DNA from: Closterium sp. Naga37s-1 | Lineage: Eukaryota; Streptophyta; Zygnematophyceae; Desmidiales; Closteriaceae | Direction of reading: 5' to 3' | Assembly: GCA_947471745.1 (NCBI GenBank) | Contig: CANJKZ010000783.1 | Coordinates: forward strand, 136,501 to 200,500 | DNA length: 64,000 nucleotides | In this document: positions 1 through 11,241 of the stretch, in pieces | Layout: every line of letters begins with the position of its first letter | Position numbering within the stretch: position 1 is the stretch's first letter | The notes under the pieces: generated by a model | What the model saw: only the letters and a program-made list of their open reading frames with translations | What the model was told of the DNA's origin: nothing | The model's database searches: none | Made by a program: the position numbers and the translations under genes

Positions 1-756
1 AAAGTGCACAGTCTAAACTTCACTAAACTCATATATATTGTAGTCCTACTTCGTGGCTACAATTCCCAAGTTGAAACGTATCAAGAGGTGAAGTAAATCT
101 CGACTTATCAATTTCGGCGCACAGGGGGGTATGCTGCCATAAGAACTTAACTCAATCACAAAGTTCACACAAGTTCACACAAGAGAATTAGAGTAGCACT
201 AAACCAGGTGGAAGGGATAAGGAGGACGAGAGGGAAGGTCCCAAGAGAGTCCCCAACCAAGGAAACCCCATGCCATACAATTCCCTTCCCCATAGGCAAC
301 CCAACTTTGACCTTTGTCACTATCCCAACCTCCACAATCCACCTCAACCCAACTTGGCCACACTTGCCAACCTGGTTTGGTTTCTCCCAACCATTTGGCA
401 GCAACTACAGTAGAAAAGACGAATTTCCCAACCCCCAAAAGTCTGTACCCCATATTGAGTCAACCCCACAACTTCCCATAGTCACCACAACCAAATATCA
501 AAAGCATACGAACTCCAACGTTCGTAACTTTCTAGTTCGTGCTCCGATTGAAGCGATACTTGGTTCCTCGGAAAGCTCTTGAGCAGAGGAGTCACTTCAG
601 ATATCTGCTCAAGCCAAATAACATTCACACACACACTCAGAAAAACCAAACCGCACAAAACACAAATTCTTGCACACACTCACAACACGCATGCAACGCA
701 CGAACATATGATGGGAGGCAGACAGACGTGAATGCGAATGGTAGCATCACTCAACA
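1..756 (-). repeat. Copia-A 3' LTR (about 110 bp missing beyond the window edge)
   Basis: Matches 5619-6374 at a constant offset of 5618 with two mismatches seen by eye. The copy on the right extends a further 111 bp (5508-5618), so this LTR starts outside the window. The inner edge reads CTCAACA on the plus strand, which is TGTTGAG in sense. Confidence 0.95.
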
Positions 757-768
757 AACTCCCCCTCT
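757..768 (-). promoter_or_regulatory. Copia-A polypurine tract
   Basis: In sense the bases just before the 3' LTR read AGAGGGGGAGTT, the usual plus-strand primer position. The F and G elements have a very similar tract at the same place. Confidence 0.8.
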
Positions 769-813
769 GGCTGCCAACCATCATCCCACATGCCATAGCT
801 CAAGCATGCATCC

Positions 814-3800
814 TCAATTCACACTCATCCCAGCAAGCTTCATGCCCTTCCAATGCTCAGACTCAGCCAGGCGCTTGGTGAGAATGTCAGCCGCCTGCTG
901 ATGGGTCTTCACAATCTCCAGCCGCACCTCCTTGTCCAGGAGCCTCCTCACCCAGTGCCACTTAGGCCTGATGTGTTTGGCCAGCCCATGAAGACAAGCA
1001 TTCTTCGCTAGCTTCACCGCCGACTCATTGTCACAGAAAATCACAGTCGGCTCCCTCTGACCAACTCCAATCTCCTCCAACAAACGCCTCAGCCACACCA
1101 CCTCCTTTGCCCCATGATGCAGGGCCATGTACTCTGTCTCACACGAGGACTGCCCCACCTCATTCTGCTTCTTACTGCGCCAGCTCACTGCACCACCTCC
1201 GAACAGGCACACATAGCCTCCAATGCTGGTGCCATCCGCTTTCACCGAGTTGAAGCTAGCGTCAGTGTAGCAGGTCAGGAGCATCTCCCCCTTGCTCAAA
1301 TCAGCTGCACTCCTCTGCAGCCTCTGCCTCACAGCACTGTACTCCAAACCCACTGATGCCGTTGCACTCACATAGCGGACCAACCTCTTGGCCGCTTCCA
1401 GTTGCTCATGACTGGGGCGTGAAACCACACTGGCAAGCCTGGATGTTGCAAAGGCAATGTCAGGCCGTGTGTGGTTAGCCGCATAGTTGAGTGCCCCAAC
1501 CATGGAATGAAAAAGTTTCCTGTCACTCTCACCCACCACCTCCTCATCAGCACAGGGCTCCACAGTGAACCCCGAAGGCAGTGGGGTGGCTGGCTTTCCT
1601 CCATCTTGCAGCCCATATCTCTCAGCCAGCCCCTCACAATACTTTCTCTGGTGCAACCTCAACACTCCCTTGTCAAGGTCCCTCTCCACATGCATCCCTA
1701 AATAGTACTTCACATCTCCCATCTTGGAGCACTTAAACTGCATCTCCAGCATCTCCTCCACATGCTCAATCATTGCAGACGACTCAGAGAAGAGCAGGAT
1801 GTCATCCACATACACCAGGAGCATGAGAAACTGCTCCTTCTCCTGCAGCAGGAACAAGCTGTGATCACACTCACTCTTCTTGAAACCCCCAGCCAGCAGA
1901 GTCCCCTCTAACTTGTGGTACCATGCACGAGGAGCCTGCTTCAGGCCATAGATGGCCTTCTTCAGCCTGCACACCCTGCCGCTCCCATCATCCAAACCCT
2001 CAGGCTGTAACATGTACAGCTCCTCCAGAATGATCCCATTGAGGAAGGCGGTGGTGATGTCCATCTGCTTCACCCGCCATCCACGGTTTGCTGCCATTGC
2101 CAATGACACCCGAAGTGTTGTGCCTTTCCCCACAGGAGCATAGAGCTCGTTGAAGTCCTTTCCCTTTGTCTGCTGAAACCCCTTAGCCACAAGCCTTGAC
2201 TTGTAGCGGGTCAGCGCCCCATCAGGTCCGTACTTGTGCCTGAAAATCAGCTTGGAAGAAATGGCCTTCTTCCCAGGTGGCAGCTCACACAGCTCCCACG
2301 TCTCATTCTCTAGCAGAGAATCATACTCCTCCTTCACACTCTGCTTCCACTTTTCAGCATCGGGCCCGCTCAATGCCTCAGCTAGCGTCTTGGGCTCAGG
2401 GACGGCTGCCCAGTAGCAGTGTGCTATCTCATCCTCATCACACTGCTCAGCCACACTCCCAGCCCTTACCACCTTTGGCTTGCCACGGCTTGCATAGGTC
2501 AGCCTGTTAGGAGGGCGCACATCCCTCCTAGGACGGTCAGCCGTACGTCCGGCACCTTGTGGAGCACCTTGCTCCTCCTGCTGCTGCGGCTGCTGCTGCT
2601 GTTGCTGCTGCTGCTGCTCCTCCACCTCAGGTTCTCCCCCATCCTCTGTCACCCCAGAGATCTCATTCTCAGAGACAGAAACCTCCACTTGCCTTGAAGG
2701 CCGCTGCACCTCATCGGCCTCGACAATTAGCGGTGTCGTTGGAAGCTTCTGCTGCTGCTGCTGCTTCCACTCCTTGTAGTACAAGGACTCAAGGAACTTC
2801 ACATCCCTTAACACAGTCAGCTGCTGGCTGGTCAAGTCCCAAATCAGCCAGCCCTTGTGATCCTTAGCAAGCCCCAAGTGCACACCCCATCTCCCAGAAG
2901 CTTCCAGTTTTCCCCTCTTCTCCTTAGGCACATGAAACACCACCATGCACCCAAAGGCTCTCAGCATGTTCACAGCTGGTGCAATCCCATACCACTTGGT
3001 GTAGGGGACCCACTGCTTGTCCCCCACAGTCGCCAGCACCCTGTTCTTCACAACAACGACCTGCCGCAGTGCTGTCACCCAAAACGGATCCGGCAGCCCT
3101 GCACGCCCGAGGAGAGTGCGAGCACCTTCCTGCAGGGTCCGGTTGAACCGCTCAGCCACGCCATTCTGCTGAGGGTTGTAAGGCACTGTGAGCTGATGCT
3201 GGATCCCCTTCCGCTTCAGCTCCTTCTCAAAATCAGCGCCGATGAACTCTCCTCCGTTGTCAGTGCGGATCACCTTCACCTTGTGTCCGCTTTCCCTTTG
3301 TGCTCTCGGCATCCACTCCTTAAGAACAGCCGCTGCCACCTCCCCCTTAGTCTTGAGAGGGTACACCCACACCGCACGCGTGTGGTCGTCCACAATCGTC
3401 AAGAAGTAGCGGCTGCCCGAGAGAGAAAGGGCCCTCGTGGGGCCCACCACATCCATGTGCACTAGTTCAAGTGGTGCCTTGGCTGGTCCTGTGCTGCTGC
3501 TGAAGGGAAACTTCGTGAATTTGGTCTCAAGGCAGGTAGGGCAGCTCCCAATCTCCTTTGCTCCCCCCTTCACCTCCAGCCCCTTCAAGCACCCATCCTT
3601 TACCAACTTCTGCAGCATAGGAATGTTCACATGGCACAGCCTCTCATGCCACGTCTCCCAATCAGCCTCACCACTCCCAGATGAAGCCTTTGCCCATGCA
3701 GCTGTCGCATCCACACCAGCAAGCACCTCACCATGTGGCTGTTGTGGCTGCTGCACCTTCTTGACTGCATCCAGGGCCCCAGCAGTTGGTGCAGTCTCCT

Positions 3801-5286
3801 CTCCTCCCGCAGTTGCTTTAGCCGCTGCCGCTGCCTTTGCCGTTGCTGGTGGTTTCCCCTTCCAAGGGATGATGGGCAGCTGCCACAAGTCCTTGATGCA
3901 GCTGCTCTTCTCCTCCAAGTTCCACAGCAGCAACTTCCCAAGCTTTGCACAGCAGCTGGTTGGGCCGAAGGTAACTTCAGCCTTGCTCTTCTGCAGCCGG
4001 CGCACAGAAAGAAGGTTAGCGGACAAACCTTCAACCAACAGCACATTCCCAAGCCCCACAAGCTCTCCATTGGCTCCCATCACCTTGGCATTCCCAACAC
4101 CAATCACAGGGAGCAAAGCACCTGAAGCGGCAGCCACAAACTTGATCTTCCCAGGAGGTTTTACCTCATCAAGCAAATCTGCCCGTGGGGTCATATGACT
4201 CGTGCAACCTGAATCGATCACCCAGTGAGTGAGGGGGTGCATCACAACCTTCCCAACTGAACCCACATCACCCCCACTCCCTTGCACATCCTCAACCATG
4301 AGGAACATCCCAGGGTGGGCTTTACCTTGTGCACCATCACCTTGTGCACCTGAACCTTGCATAGCGCCACCGCGTGCACGTTCACCACTTGGCGGCTTCA
4401 TGCCTGGAGGGGCCCATCCCTCAGGCCGGCTGAAACACTTGAACCACGGGTGTCCAGCCTTCTTGCAGTACCAGCACGCACCCTCCATTCGGGTGCTCCC
4501 CCTGCCACTAGAGCTCCCATGCCCCTCATTGTAGTCACCTCGGCCTCTCCCTCTGCCAAAGCCTCTCCCACGGCCTCGGCCTCTCCCTCCCCCTCTTCCT
4601 CTGCTGCCTCCTGCAGCTCCATACCCCTCAGCAGTTTTGTTGGCAGCACCACCTCCCGTGTGGCGTCTGCGGAAGTCCTCCTGCAGAATCTGCTGCCGTA
4701 GCCACTCAGGCGTCCATTTGTCCTGCTGAACGTTGAGGGTGGGGATGAGGTTGTCCCACGAGTTGTCGAGCACCGAGATGATCTTGGTGCACTGTTGCAT
4801 CTGCGACACTTCGCTGCCCGCCGCTGCCATCCTCGCATAGGTGTCCTTGATCTTGTCAAGGACCGGTTTCACATCATCTCCCGGTTTCATGGAGAGGGCA
4901 GCCAACTCCTTCTCCAACACAATCACCATCGGCAGCGTGTTGGGCTGAATCACGTCGCGTAGCAGCTTCCATGCCTTCGGTCCGGAATCATCCAACTCCA
5001 CCAAATCCTTGATGTGCTGGAACATGTCGTTGTTGACCGATTGGAGGATGAGGTCGTACAGCACCGCGCTCTTCTCAATCCACCGATCGCGGGCATCTCC
5101 TTCCCCCGGCATCTTCTCCTCTCCCATTGCAATTTTCAGCAGCTTATAGCGCTTGAAGGCGCTCCGCATCCGCCCGCTCCATTCCTCATAGTTGGAGCCA
5201 TCCAAAGCTTCAATCTTGGATGGTGGCGGCTCACTCCTCTTCTCAGCTGCATCTCCACTCCCTTGATTCATCTCCTCTGCTCCCAA
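814..5286 (-). CDS. Copia-A gag-pol polyprotein, 1490 aa, open throughout
   Basis: A single frame codes for all Copia products in the Ty1 order, integrase before RT. Gag occupies about residues 1-300, with Arg/Gly repeats near 220-255 and a CCHC knuckle (CWYCKKAGHPWFKC) near 269-282. The protease has DSG near 358. A GAG-pre-integrase HxxxC-type segment (WHERLCHVN) is near 542. The integrase core runs from about 617 to 710, with DVVGPT, DNGGEF and NGVAERFNR. A polyglutamine/acidic linker lies near 880-910. RT begins near 1005 and has YVDDILLF near 1155. RNase H has YTDAS near 1340 and DNESAV near 1416. The protein would assemble virus-like particles, copy the RNA and integrate cDNA. A second Met five codons downstream is an alternative start. 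Related to F and G but a clearly different family. Confidence 0.93.
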   Translation of the reverse strand: MGAEEMNQGSGDAAEKRSEPPPSKIEALDGSNYEEWSGRMRSAFKRYKLLKIAMGEEKMPGEGDARDRWIEKSAVLYDLILQSVNNDMFQHIKDLVELDDSGPKAWKLLRDVIQPNTLPMVIVLEKELAALSMKPGDDVKPVLDKIKDTYARMAAAGSEVSQMQQCTKIISVLDNSWDNLIPTLNVQQDKWTPEWLRQQILQEDFRRRHTGGGAANKTAEGYGAAGGSRGRGGGRGRGRGRGFGRGRGRGDYNEGHGSSSGRGSTRMEGACWYCKKAGHPWFKCFSRPEGWAPPGMKPPSGERARGGAMQGSGAQGDGAQGKAHPGMFLMVEDVQGSGGDVGSVGKVVMHPLTHWVIDSGCTSHMTPRADLLDEVKPPGKIKFVAAASGALLPVIGVGNAKVMGANGELVGLGNVLLVEGLSANLLSVRRLQKSKAEVTFGPTSCCAKLGKLLLWNLEEKSSCIKDLWQLPIIPWKGKPPATAKAAAAAKATAGGEETAPTAGALDAVKKVQQPQQPHGEVLAGVDATAAWAKASSGSGEADWETWHERLCHVNIPMLQKLVKDGCLKGLEVKGGAKEIGSCPTCLETKFTKFPFSSSTGPAKAPLELVHMDVVGPTRALSLSGSRYFLTIVDDHTRAVWVYPLKTKGEVAAAVLKEWMPRAQRESGHKVKVIRTDNGGEFIGADFEKELKRKGIQHQLTVPYNPQQNGVAERFNRTLQEGARTLLGRAGLPDPFWVTALRQVVVVKNRVLATVGDKQWVPYTKWYGIAPAVNMLRAFGCMVVFHVPKEKRGKLEASGRWGVHLGLAKDHKGWLIWDLTSQQLTVLRDVKFLESLYYKEWKQQQQQKLPTTPLIVEADEVQRPSRQVEVSVSENEISGVTEDGGEPEVEEQQQQQQQQQPQQQEEQGAPQGAGRTADRPRRDVRPPNRLTYASRGKPKVVRAGSVAEQCDEDEIAHCYWAAVPEPKTLAEALSGPDAEKWKQSVKEEYDSLLENETWELCELPPGKKAISSKLIFRHKYGPDGALTRYKSRLVAKGFQQTKGKDFNELYAPVGKGTTLRVSLAMAANRGWRVKQMDITTAFLNGIILEELYMLQPEGLDDGSGRVCRLKKAIYGLKQAPRAWYHKLEGTLLAGGFKKSECDHSLFLLQEKEQFLMLLVYVDDILLFSESSAMIEHVEEMLEMQFKCSKMGDVKYYLGMHVERDLDKGVLRLHQRKYCEGLAERYGLQDGGKPATPLPSGFTVEPCADEEVVGESDRKLFHSMVGALNYAANHTRPDIAFATSRLASVVSRPSHEQLEAAKRLVRYVSATASVGLEYSAVRQRLQRSAADLSKGEMLLTCYTDASFNSVKADGTSIGGYVCLFGGGAVSWRSKKQNEVGQSSCETEYMALHHGAKEVVWLRRLLEEIGVGQREPTVIFCDNESAVKLAKNACLHGLAKHIRPKWHWVRRLLDKEVRLEIVKTHQQAADILTKRLAESEHWKGMKLAGMSVN

Positions 5287-5493
5287 TCAGAGGTTTCAGC
5301 TCCCCCTTTTGCTGGTCACAATGTAGATCCACACAATCTTCACAAGTGTCAGCGCCAACGAAATTTCGGCAGAGTTTCCCCTTAGCGGAAGTCACATCCA
5401 ACCTCCAGAACTCCACTTAGGCACGCCCACAGGCCATGGTGGGTCTAGGAGGGTCTTCACACTTCAGTAGACTCCCCACAAGGTCCTTAATCA

Positions 5494-5507
5494 GCTCTGA
5501 TACCACT
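5494..5507 (-). promoter_or_regulatory. Copia-A primer binding site (initiator tRNA-Met type)
   Basis: Reads AGTGGTATCAGAGC in sense, directly after the TAACA end of the 5' LTR. TGGTATCAGAGC is the standard complement to the 3' end of plant initiator-Met tRNA used by Copia elements. Confidence 0.9.
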
Positions 5508-6374
5508 TGTTAGAAATTAAGGACGGAGTCTATGAAGATTAGGTGCCTAAATTTCTCAAAATCGTTGGACCCTATTTCTGGACAGAATAGTTGCGCTCAC
5601 AAGAAACGCCGTCGACGAAAAGTGCACAGTCTAAACTTCACTAAACTCATATATATTGTAGTCCTACTCCGTGGCTACAATTCCCAAGTTGAAACGTATC
5701 AAGAGGTGAAGTAAATCTCGACTTATCAATTTCGGCGCACAGGGGGGTATGCTGCCATAAGAACTTAACTCAATCACAAAGTTCACACAAGTTCACACAA
5801 GAGAATTAGAGTAGCACTAAACCAGGTGGAAGGGATAAGGAGGACGAGAGGGAAGGTCCCAAGAGAGTCCCCAACCAAGGAAACCCCATGCCATACAATT
5901 CCCTTCCTCATAGGCAACCCAACTTTGACCTTTGTCACTATCCCAACCTCCACAATCCACCTCAACCCAACTTGGCCACACTTGCCAACCTGGTTTGGTT
6001 TCTCCCAACCATTTGGCAGCAACTACAGTAGAAAAGACGAATTTCCCAACCCCCAAAAGTCTGTACCCCATATTGAGTCAACCCCACAACTTCCCATAGT
6101 CACCACAACCAAATATCAAAAGCATACGAACTCCAACGTTCGTAACTTTCTAGTTCGTGCTCCGATTGAAGCGATACTTGGTTCCTCGGAAAGCTCTTGA
6201 GCAGAGGAGTCACTTCAGATATCTGCTCAAGCCAAATAACATTCACACACACACTCAGAAAAACCAAACCGCACAAAACACAAATTCTTGCACACACTCA
6301 CAACACGCATGCAACGCACGAACATATGATGGGAGGCAGACAGACGTGAATGCGAATGGTAGCATCACTCAACA
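5508..6374 (-). repeat. Copia-A 5' LTR, 867 bp, with TATA-like box
   Basis: Complete LTR bounded by TG and CA. It abuts the primer site at 5507. An AT-rich TATATATT tract at 5650-5657 is a plausible core promoter for the genomic RNA. The outer edge falls where family-B sequence begins. Confidence 0.93.
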
Positions 6375-7559
6375 AGTGTGTCGTGCCACTCACGCGGTGC
6401 CTGGCGGAGACCGTAGACTGGCTTCCGGAGGCTCCACTGGGTGCCAGGAGGAAAAGACCCAGTGAAGCCAGGTGGGCGACGCAGCCAGATCTCCTCGTGC
6501 AGGCTGCCCTGCAAGAAAGCAGTGCTGAAGTCAAGAGAGTGCAGCTCGTAGTCGCGGTGAGCAGCTATGTGCAGCAGTACCCGAAGAGTGGTCATCTTCG
6601 GGGTGGGAGAGAAGGTCTGAAAGTAGTCAACTCCCTGCCGCTGACTGAAGCCACGAGCCACGTAACGCGCCTTGAAGACAGGCGGAGAACCCGGCGGTCG
6701 CTTCACCCTGAAAATCCACATGCCACTGACGATGTTCGCCCCAGGCGGGGGAACCTCGTCAACGTAGGTGCCTGTGGACTTCCAGGAAGCCATCTCTGTG
6801 TCCATAGCTGCCTGCCACTGAGAGGAGTAGGGACCCTCTATCGCCTCCGCGTAAGAGCGCGGAGTCGGGATGTCAAGTGCATCCGGGTCTCCCTCAGGGG
6901 TAAGCAGTACGGACACGAGATGAGGTGAAGCAGCAGCCAAACACTGGAACTCCTCCTGCCTGTCCTCAAGGACGTCCGTGCCAAGGGCACACTCACCCCC
7001 GACGGACGGAGGACAGACAGACTCAGACTCAACGACAAGACTAGCAGCGTAGTCTAGACGACAGCGAGGAGCAAAGTCGACGAGCTCAGCAACTAGGGCA
7101 GACGCAGCAGTGGACTCAAAGGAAGGGTCAGTGACGACAGTAGCAAGGAGACGCGTGACAGTAGGACTGGCAGCACGAAGAGAGTCCGACTCCGGGTCGG
7201 GAAGAGCAGGAAGAGAGGACTCAGGAGGAGAAGGCAAAGGGGCACGCAGAGGAGCAGTGGACGGACGCAGAGACATCCGGTGCGTGCCAGGGACAGGAGG
7301 AGGACGCTGACGCGAACCACGACCACTAGTGCGAGCAAGACGGACAGGCGACGCAGGGCGAGACGCAGGCTCACGACGCTCAGCCAGACCTCCAGTAGGA
7401 CCAGTGTAGGGAGAAGGAGCGGGCACTGGGGAGGCCGGCTGTAACTGTAACTGTGACGGGACAGGCTGTGGACACTCTAAGGGAGGAGGAGGACCAGTAG
7501 AAGGCGGGAGACCAAGAACCTGCTGAAGGAGCGGAACGAAGTACGGCCGAGGCCGCGCG

Positions 7560-8170
7560 GCGACTCCAGACACAGCAGGGACAGCACCAGTACCTCCAGC
7601 GGCAGCACCAGCGCCAGCAGCACCTCCAGCTCCAGTACCTCCAGCAGCACCAGTAGCACCCCCAGCAGTACCGACAGCAGTAGCCTCAGCGCCAACACCC
7701 TCAGCAGCTCCAGCTCCAGTCGTACCCGCAGGCCCAGCAGCTCCAGTACTCCCAGTACAAGCACCTCCGGGACCCGCGGCACCAGCACCCTCAGCAGCCG
7801 AAGAACCTCCAGCTCCAGCAGCACGCCTCCAGCGCCGGGCAAACCACTCTCGCAGCTCCTGTGGAGAGAGTGGCTCCCGCCGAGACGAAGCACCCGGAGA
7901 ACCTCCAGGCTCAGCACCGCCAGACGCCACACGAGCAGGCCCAGCTCCCTCAGGCTCCGCACCCCCAGGCTCAGCACCTCCAGGCGTAGCACCCCCAGGC
8001 TCAGCACCCCCAGGCTCAGCACCCCCAGGCTCAGCACCCCCAGGCTCAGCACCCCCAGGCTCAGCACCCCCAGGAGTAGCACCCTCAGGCTTAGCACCCC
8101 CAGGCGTAGCACCCACACGCTCAGCACCCCCAGAGTCAGCACCCCCAGGCTCAGCACCCTCAGCAGCACC
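7560..8170 (-). repeat. Repetitive integrase-RT linker: Ala/Gly and AEPGG-type tandem repeats
   Basis: Roughly 7.95-8.17 kb is a 15-bp tandem repeat coding for Gly-Ala-Glu-Pro-Gly type pentapeptides. About 7.56-7.83 kb is a looser GCAGC/CAGCA-rich array coding for Ala/Gly. The same two arrays occur at the same place in the other family-B copies, with different lengths. Confidence 0.85.
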
Positions 8171-10214
8171 AGAGTCACCAGTAACCTCGACAGGCTCGAC
8201 GGCGTCTACCTGGGACACACCTGAAGGGGCAGGACCCTGAGGGGGGAGGGGGTCTACCGGGGGGGGGCCTGGCACAAGGAAGAGCGGTGGCGGGGGGAGG
8301 GACGGAGTGCGGTAGGGGAAGAGGCGGTAGTAGGGGACTGACTCGTCAAACGTGACGTCCTGGGAGGACAGAACACGGCGAGAGGTGGGGTGGTAGAACT
8401 GCCACCCTGGCGCGTCAGGGGGGAAGCCAAGGAAGACGCAAGGAGCAGCACGAGGGGACAGCTTGTCCGCAGACAAGTCGCGGACAAACGCCCGAGATCC
8501 CCAGACATGGAACGCAGACGCATCGCCAACCTTCCCCGTCCACAGCAAAGCTGGGGAGGTCTCCGGCATGGAGACCGTGGGGTGAAGGTTGATCTGATGC
8601 GCCGCGTACCGAACCGCAAACGGCCACAGAAAATGGGGGGCAGCCGCATGCATCATGGACGTACGGGCGACGTCCATGACCATGCCAATGCGGCGCTCAG
8701 CAATCCCATTTTGCTGTGGAGAGTCCGGAAGCGTGAAGGTCTGGCGGATGCCTCGTGCACGACAGTAGGCTCGCAGAAGGCCAGAGGAGAACTCTCCACC
8801 TCTGTCAGAGTGCAGACGCAGAACAGGAAAGTCCGAGCCGAAGCTCTACCTGAGCTGGAGACGAGCTGCGCGGATCCAGTCGATCAACACCTCAGTGACA
8901 TCACCCTTGCTGCGCAAGGGGAACACTGTGGTGTAACGCGAGTAGTCGTCAACCACCAGCAGGAAGTAGCGCTCGTGACCCTGTCCACGGACGCGGGCCG
9001 GGCCCCACACGTCCATGTGAAGCGTCTGCAGCGGGGCCTCTGTCGGAGGAAACTGGGAGGAGTGAGGGGCAGCCCGCTGCCGCCCCTCGACACAAGGGAC
9101 GCAGGTAGGGCCGGGCCCCGGAGGAAGGGGAGGGAGGGACCGGGGAAGACCAGAGACAAGGACACGGGAGGCCATGCCTCGGAGACGAAGCAGGGAGGGG
9201 TGACCAAGGCGGTGGTGCCAGAGGAGAGTCTCGTGCGACAGGAGGCGACACGAACAGGGGGCAGACTCAGGACCAGACCTGGACGCTGCAGCAAACACCT
9301 GACCCGACGCAGCTACCTGACCAGACGCAGTGACTGGAGGAGACGCAGTGGTCAGTGTGTACAGGCTCGACCCCGGCCGACGTGTAAACGTGGCCAGGTG
9401 TCGGCCTGTCCGAGCGTCCGTGCAGTGGGTCACCCGCTAACTCGCAGGAGTGAACTGGTGAACCCCCGCATCCTGTAGGTCAGCACCACTCACTAAGTTC
9501 GTAGAGAACGAGGGGAGGTAAAGACCAGACAGGGTGCCAGAGGGGGCCGCCGGACACGGGAGGACAGTGGAGAAGTGAGCAAGGACAGGACCCCCAGAGG
9601 GGTCTGCCAGAGAGACTGCAACTGGCCGGCCAAGCGGCGTGAGTGTGGTGCGGTCTCGAAAGAAGGAGCGAGAAGCCCCCGAGTCAAGGGTGAAGGTGTG
9701 GGAGGCCGAAGCCGACGCAGTACCTGAGAGAGCAGACTCACCAGCACCTGAGGGAGCAGACGCACGAGCACCTAGAGCAGCAGCCTCGCTAGCACCTAGA
9801 GCAGCAGCCTCACCAGTACCTAGAGCAGCAGTCTCAATGCCCGGGTCGGGCGGAAAACACCGGTAACAGTCACCCTCATCACTAATGGTCACAGCATACA
9901 TGGCAGCAAGAATAGCATCAAAGTCAAGGTCAAAGACAGCTACACCCGCCCTAGACAGCTCGCCCCAGCGGGGGATCTCAGTGGCCTCAGGGAACTGGTG
10001 ACACCAAGCGTCCGTCAGGCGGCCAAAGCAGCGCTGGGTGGAGTGCGCACCCCCGCACTGCTCACCCGCGCGGTCGCCGGTGCGTAGGACGTAGGTGCAC
10101 GGACCAGTACCCCCACTCCGCTGGCGTGCAGCGTACCACTCACGTAGCTGCTGAGGGGGGGGGATGTCACGAGTGCGCTGCTGCCGCTACTGCTGCTGCT
10201 GCTGGCGCTGACCA

Positions 10215-10470
10215 CCACCGGAGCCGACCCTCTGTGCAGCGCCACCCCGACCAGCTCCACCTCCTCCGCCGCTGCCTCCTCCACCGCCGCCACCTCCGCC
10301 ACCTCCGCTCCCACCGCCACCGCCGCCGCCGCCTCCGCCTCCACTGCCGCCACCGACACCTCCACCCCCGCCACCACTCCCACCACCACCCCCACCCCCT
10401 CCACTGCCGCCACCGCCACCTCCGCCACCCCCGCCAGCCCCTCCAGCACCCTTGCCCCCCTTGCCCTTGC
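10215..10470 (-). repeat. Gly-codon (GGN) low-complexity tract in family-B gag
   Basis: Dense CCDCCNCC triplets on the plus strand, read as long Gly runs with occasional Ser in sense. It lies between the gag body and the protease, where a basic or Gly-rich nucleic-acid-binding tail would sit. The matching tract is at 19680-19900. Confidence 0.8.
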
Positions 10471-11241
10471 CGGTGCGGCGTCTCCCGCTCGGGGCAGACG
10501 CAGCGCCGACCGACTCGAAACCAACGAGGTCGGCCGCAGCAGCAGAGGCAACAGAGGGCAAAAGGGGGGAGGGGGAACACCCCTCAAAGATGGGGGTGCG
10601 AGGGTCACCACGAGAGGCTCCTACAGCGACTATGCTCTTCTCTGCTGCTAGGAGGGCCTTCTCGAGGAGGTCAACGGTGAGAGTGGTGGGGCAAACTGAG
10701 AGGAAGTGGTCCCTGACTACGCGAAGGGAGTCAGGGAGCCGGGTGACTATGTAGTAGAGGGTGATGTACATGGGGGGGGGTTCTTGGCGCAGAACTCAGC
10801 AGGAAGCGCAGCGCGGTAGCGAGTGTCACTAGTGCGGAGGTGCGTAATGAGGTCAGCGACCGTGGGAAAGGCAGCAAGGTCAGGGAAGAGGTACGGTAGC
10901 ATGAGGCGGCTCAGTGCAGCAGTGGCAGGGGAGGAGTAGCGCGCAACTACAGCGTCGTACAAGGTGTGAGCACTCTTGTACTGGCTAAAGTGCGCACGCT
11001 CAGAGGTAGGCAGGTGGTGACGCACAGCAAGACGTACAGCAGCATCGCGTGTGGCCCACTGTGAGCTAACAGTGGCGTCGGCATCAGCAGCAGGGGCAGG
11101 AGAGGCACCAGAGGTGAGGTCAAAGAGGGAGAGACCGTCTGCCCTATCGCACTGTAGGAAAAGCTGCAGGTCATCTACCCAGACGTCAAAGTCAATGGCC
11201 CGACCCTCAGCGTCAAAAGCGAGGACACTAGGGGTAGCCAT

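Larger units (their letters stand above)
1..6374 (-). mobile_element. Copia-A, whole-looking Ty1/copia retrotransposon (3' end cut by window start)
   Basis: Long repeats flank one uninterrupted polyprotein frame, with a tRNA-Met type primer site next to the right LTR and a purine-rich tract next to the left one. The element reads leftwards, so the right LTR is its 5' LTR. The LTRs begin TGTTGAG and end TAACA in sense. The visible 756 bp of the 3' LTR differs from the 5' copy at two positions by eye, so insertion is recent. It lies inside the RT region of an older family-B Copia that continues from 6375. The other target-site duplication is outside the window, so duplication could not be confirmed. 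It looks whole, and I infer it may still be able to move. Confidence 0.93.
6375..11241 (-). pseudogene. Family-B gag-pol remnant, copy 1
   Basis: Blocks follow the Copia order going left. Gag begins at MATPSVL (11241), followed by a Gly-rich segment around 10.2-10.5 kb. Protease has LDSGASRSFF near 9.68 kb. GAG-pre-integrase has WHHRLGHPS near 9.2 kb. The integrase core lies around 9.03-8.55 kb. A long repetitive linker covers about 8.3-7.4 kb. RT starts near 6.83 kb and is cut by Copia-A. The protein would have served particle formation, reverse transcription and integration. The reading frame is broken in about five places, so it is treated as a fossil. Confidence 0.88.

Noticed and set aside
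10167-10680. Gly-rich or Arg/Trp-rich proteins on both strands, resembling a glycine-rich RNA-binding protein
   Set aside because: Low-complexity GGN tract in family-B gag. No independent domain or start context.
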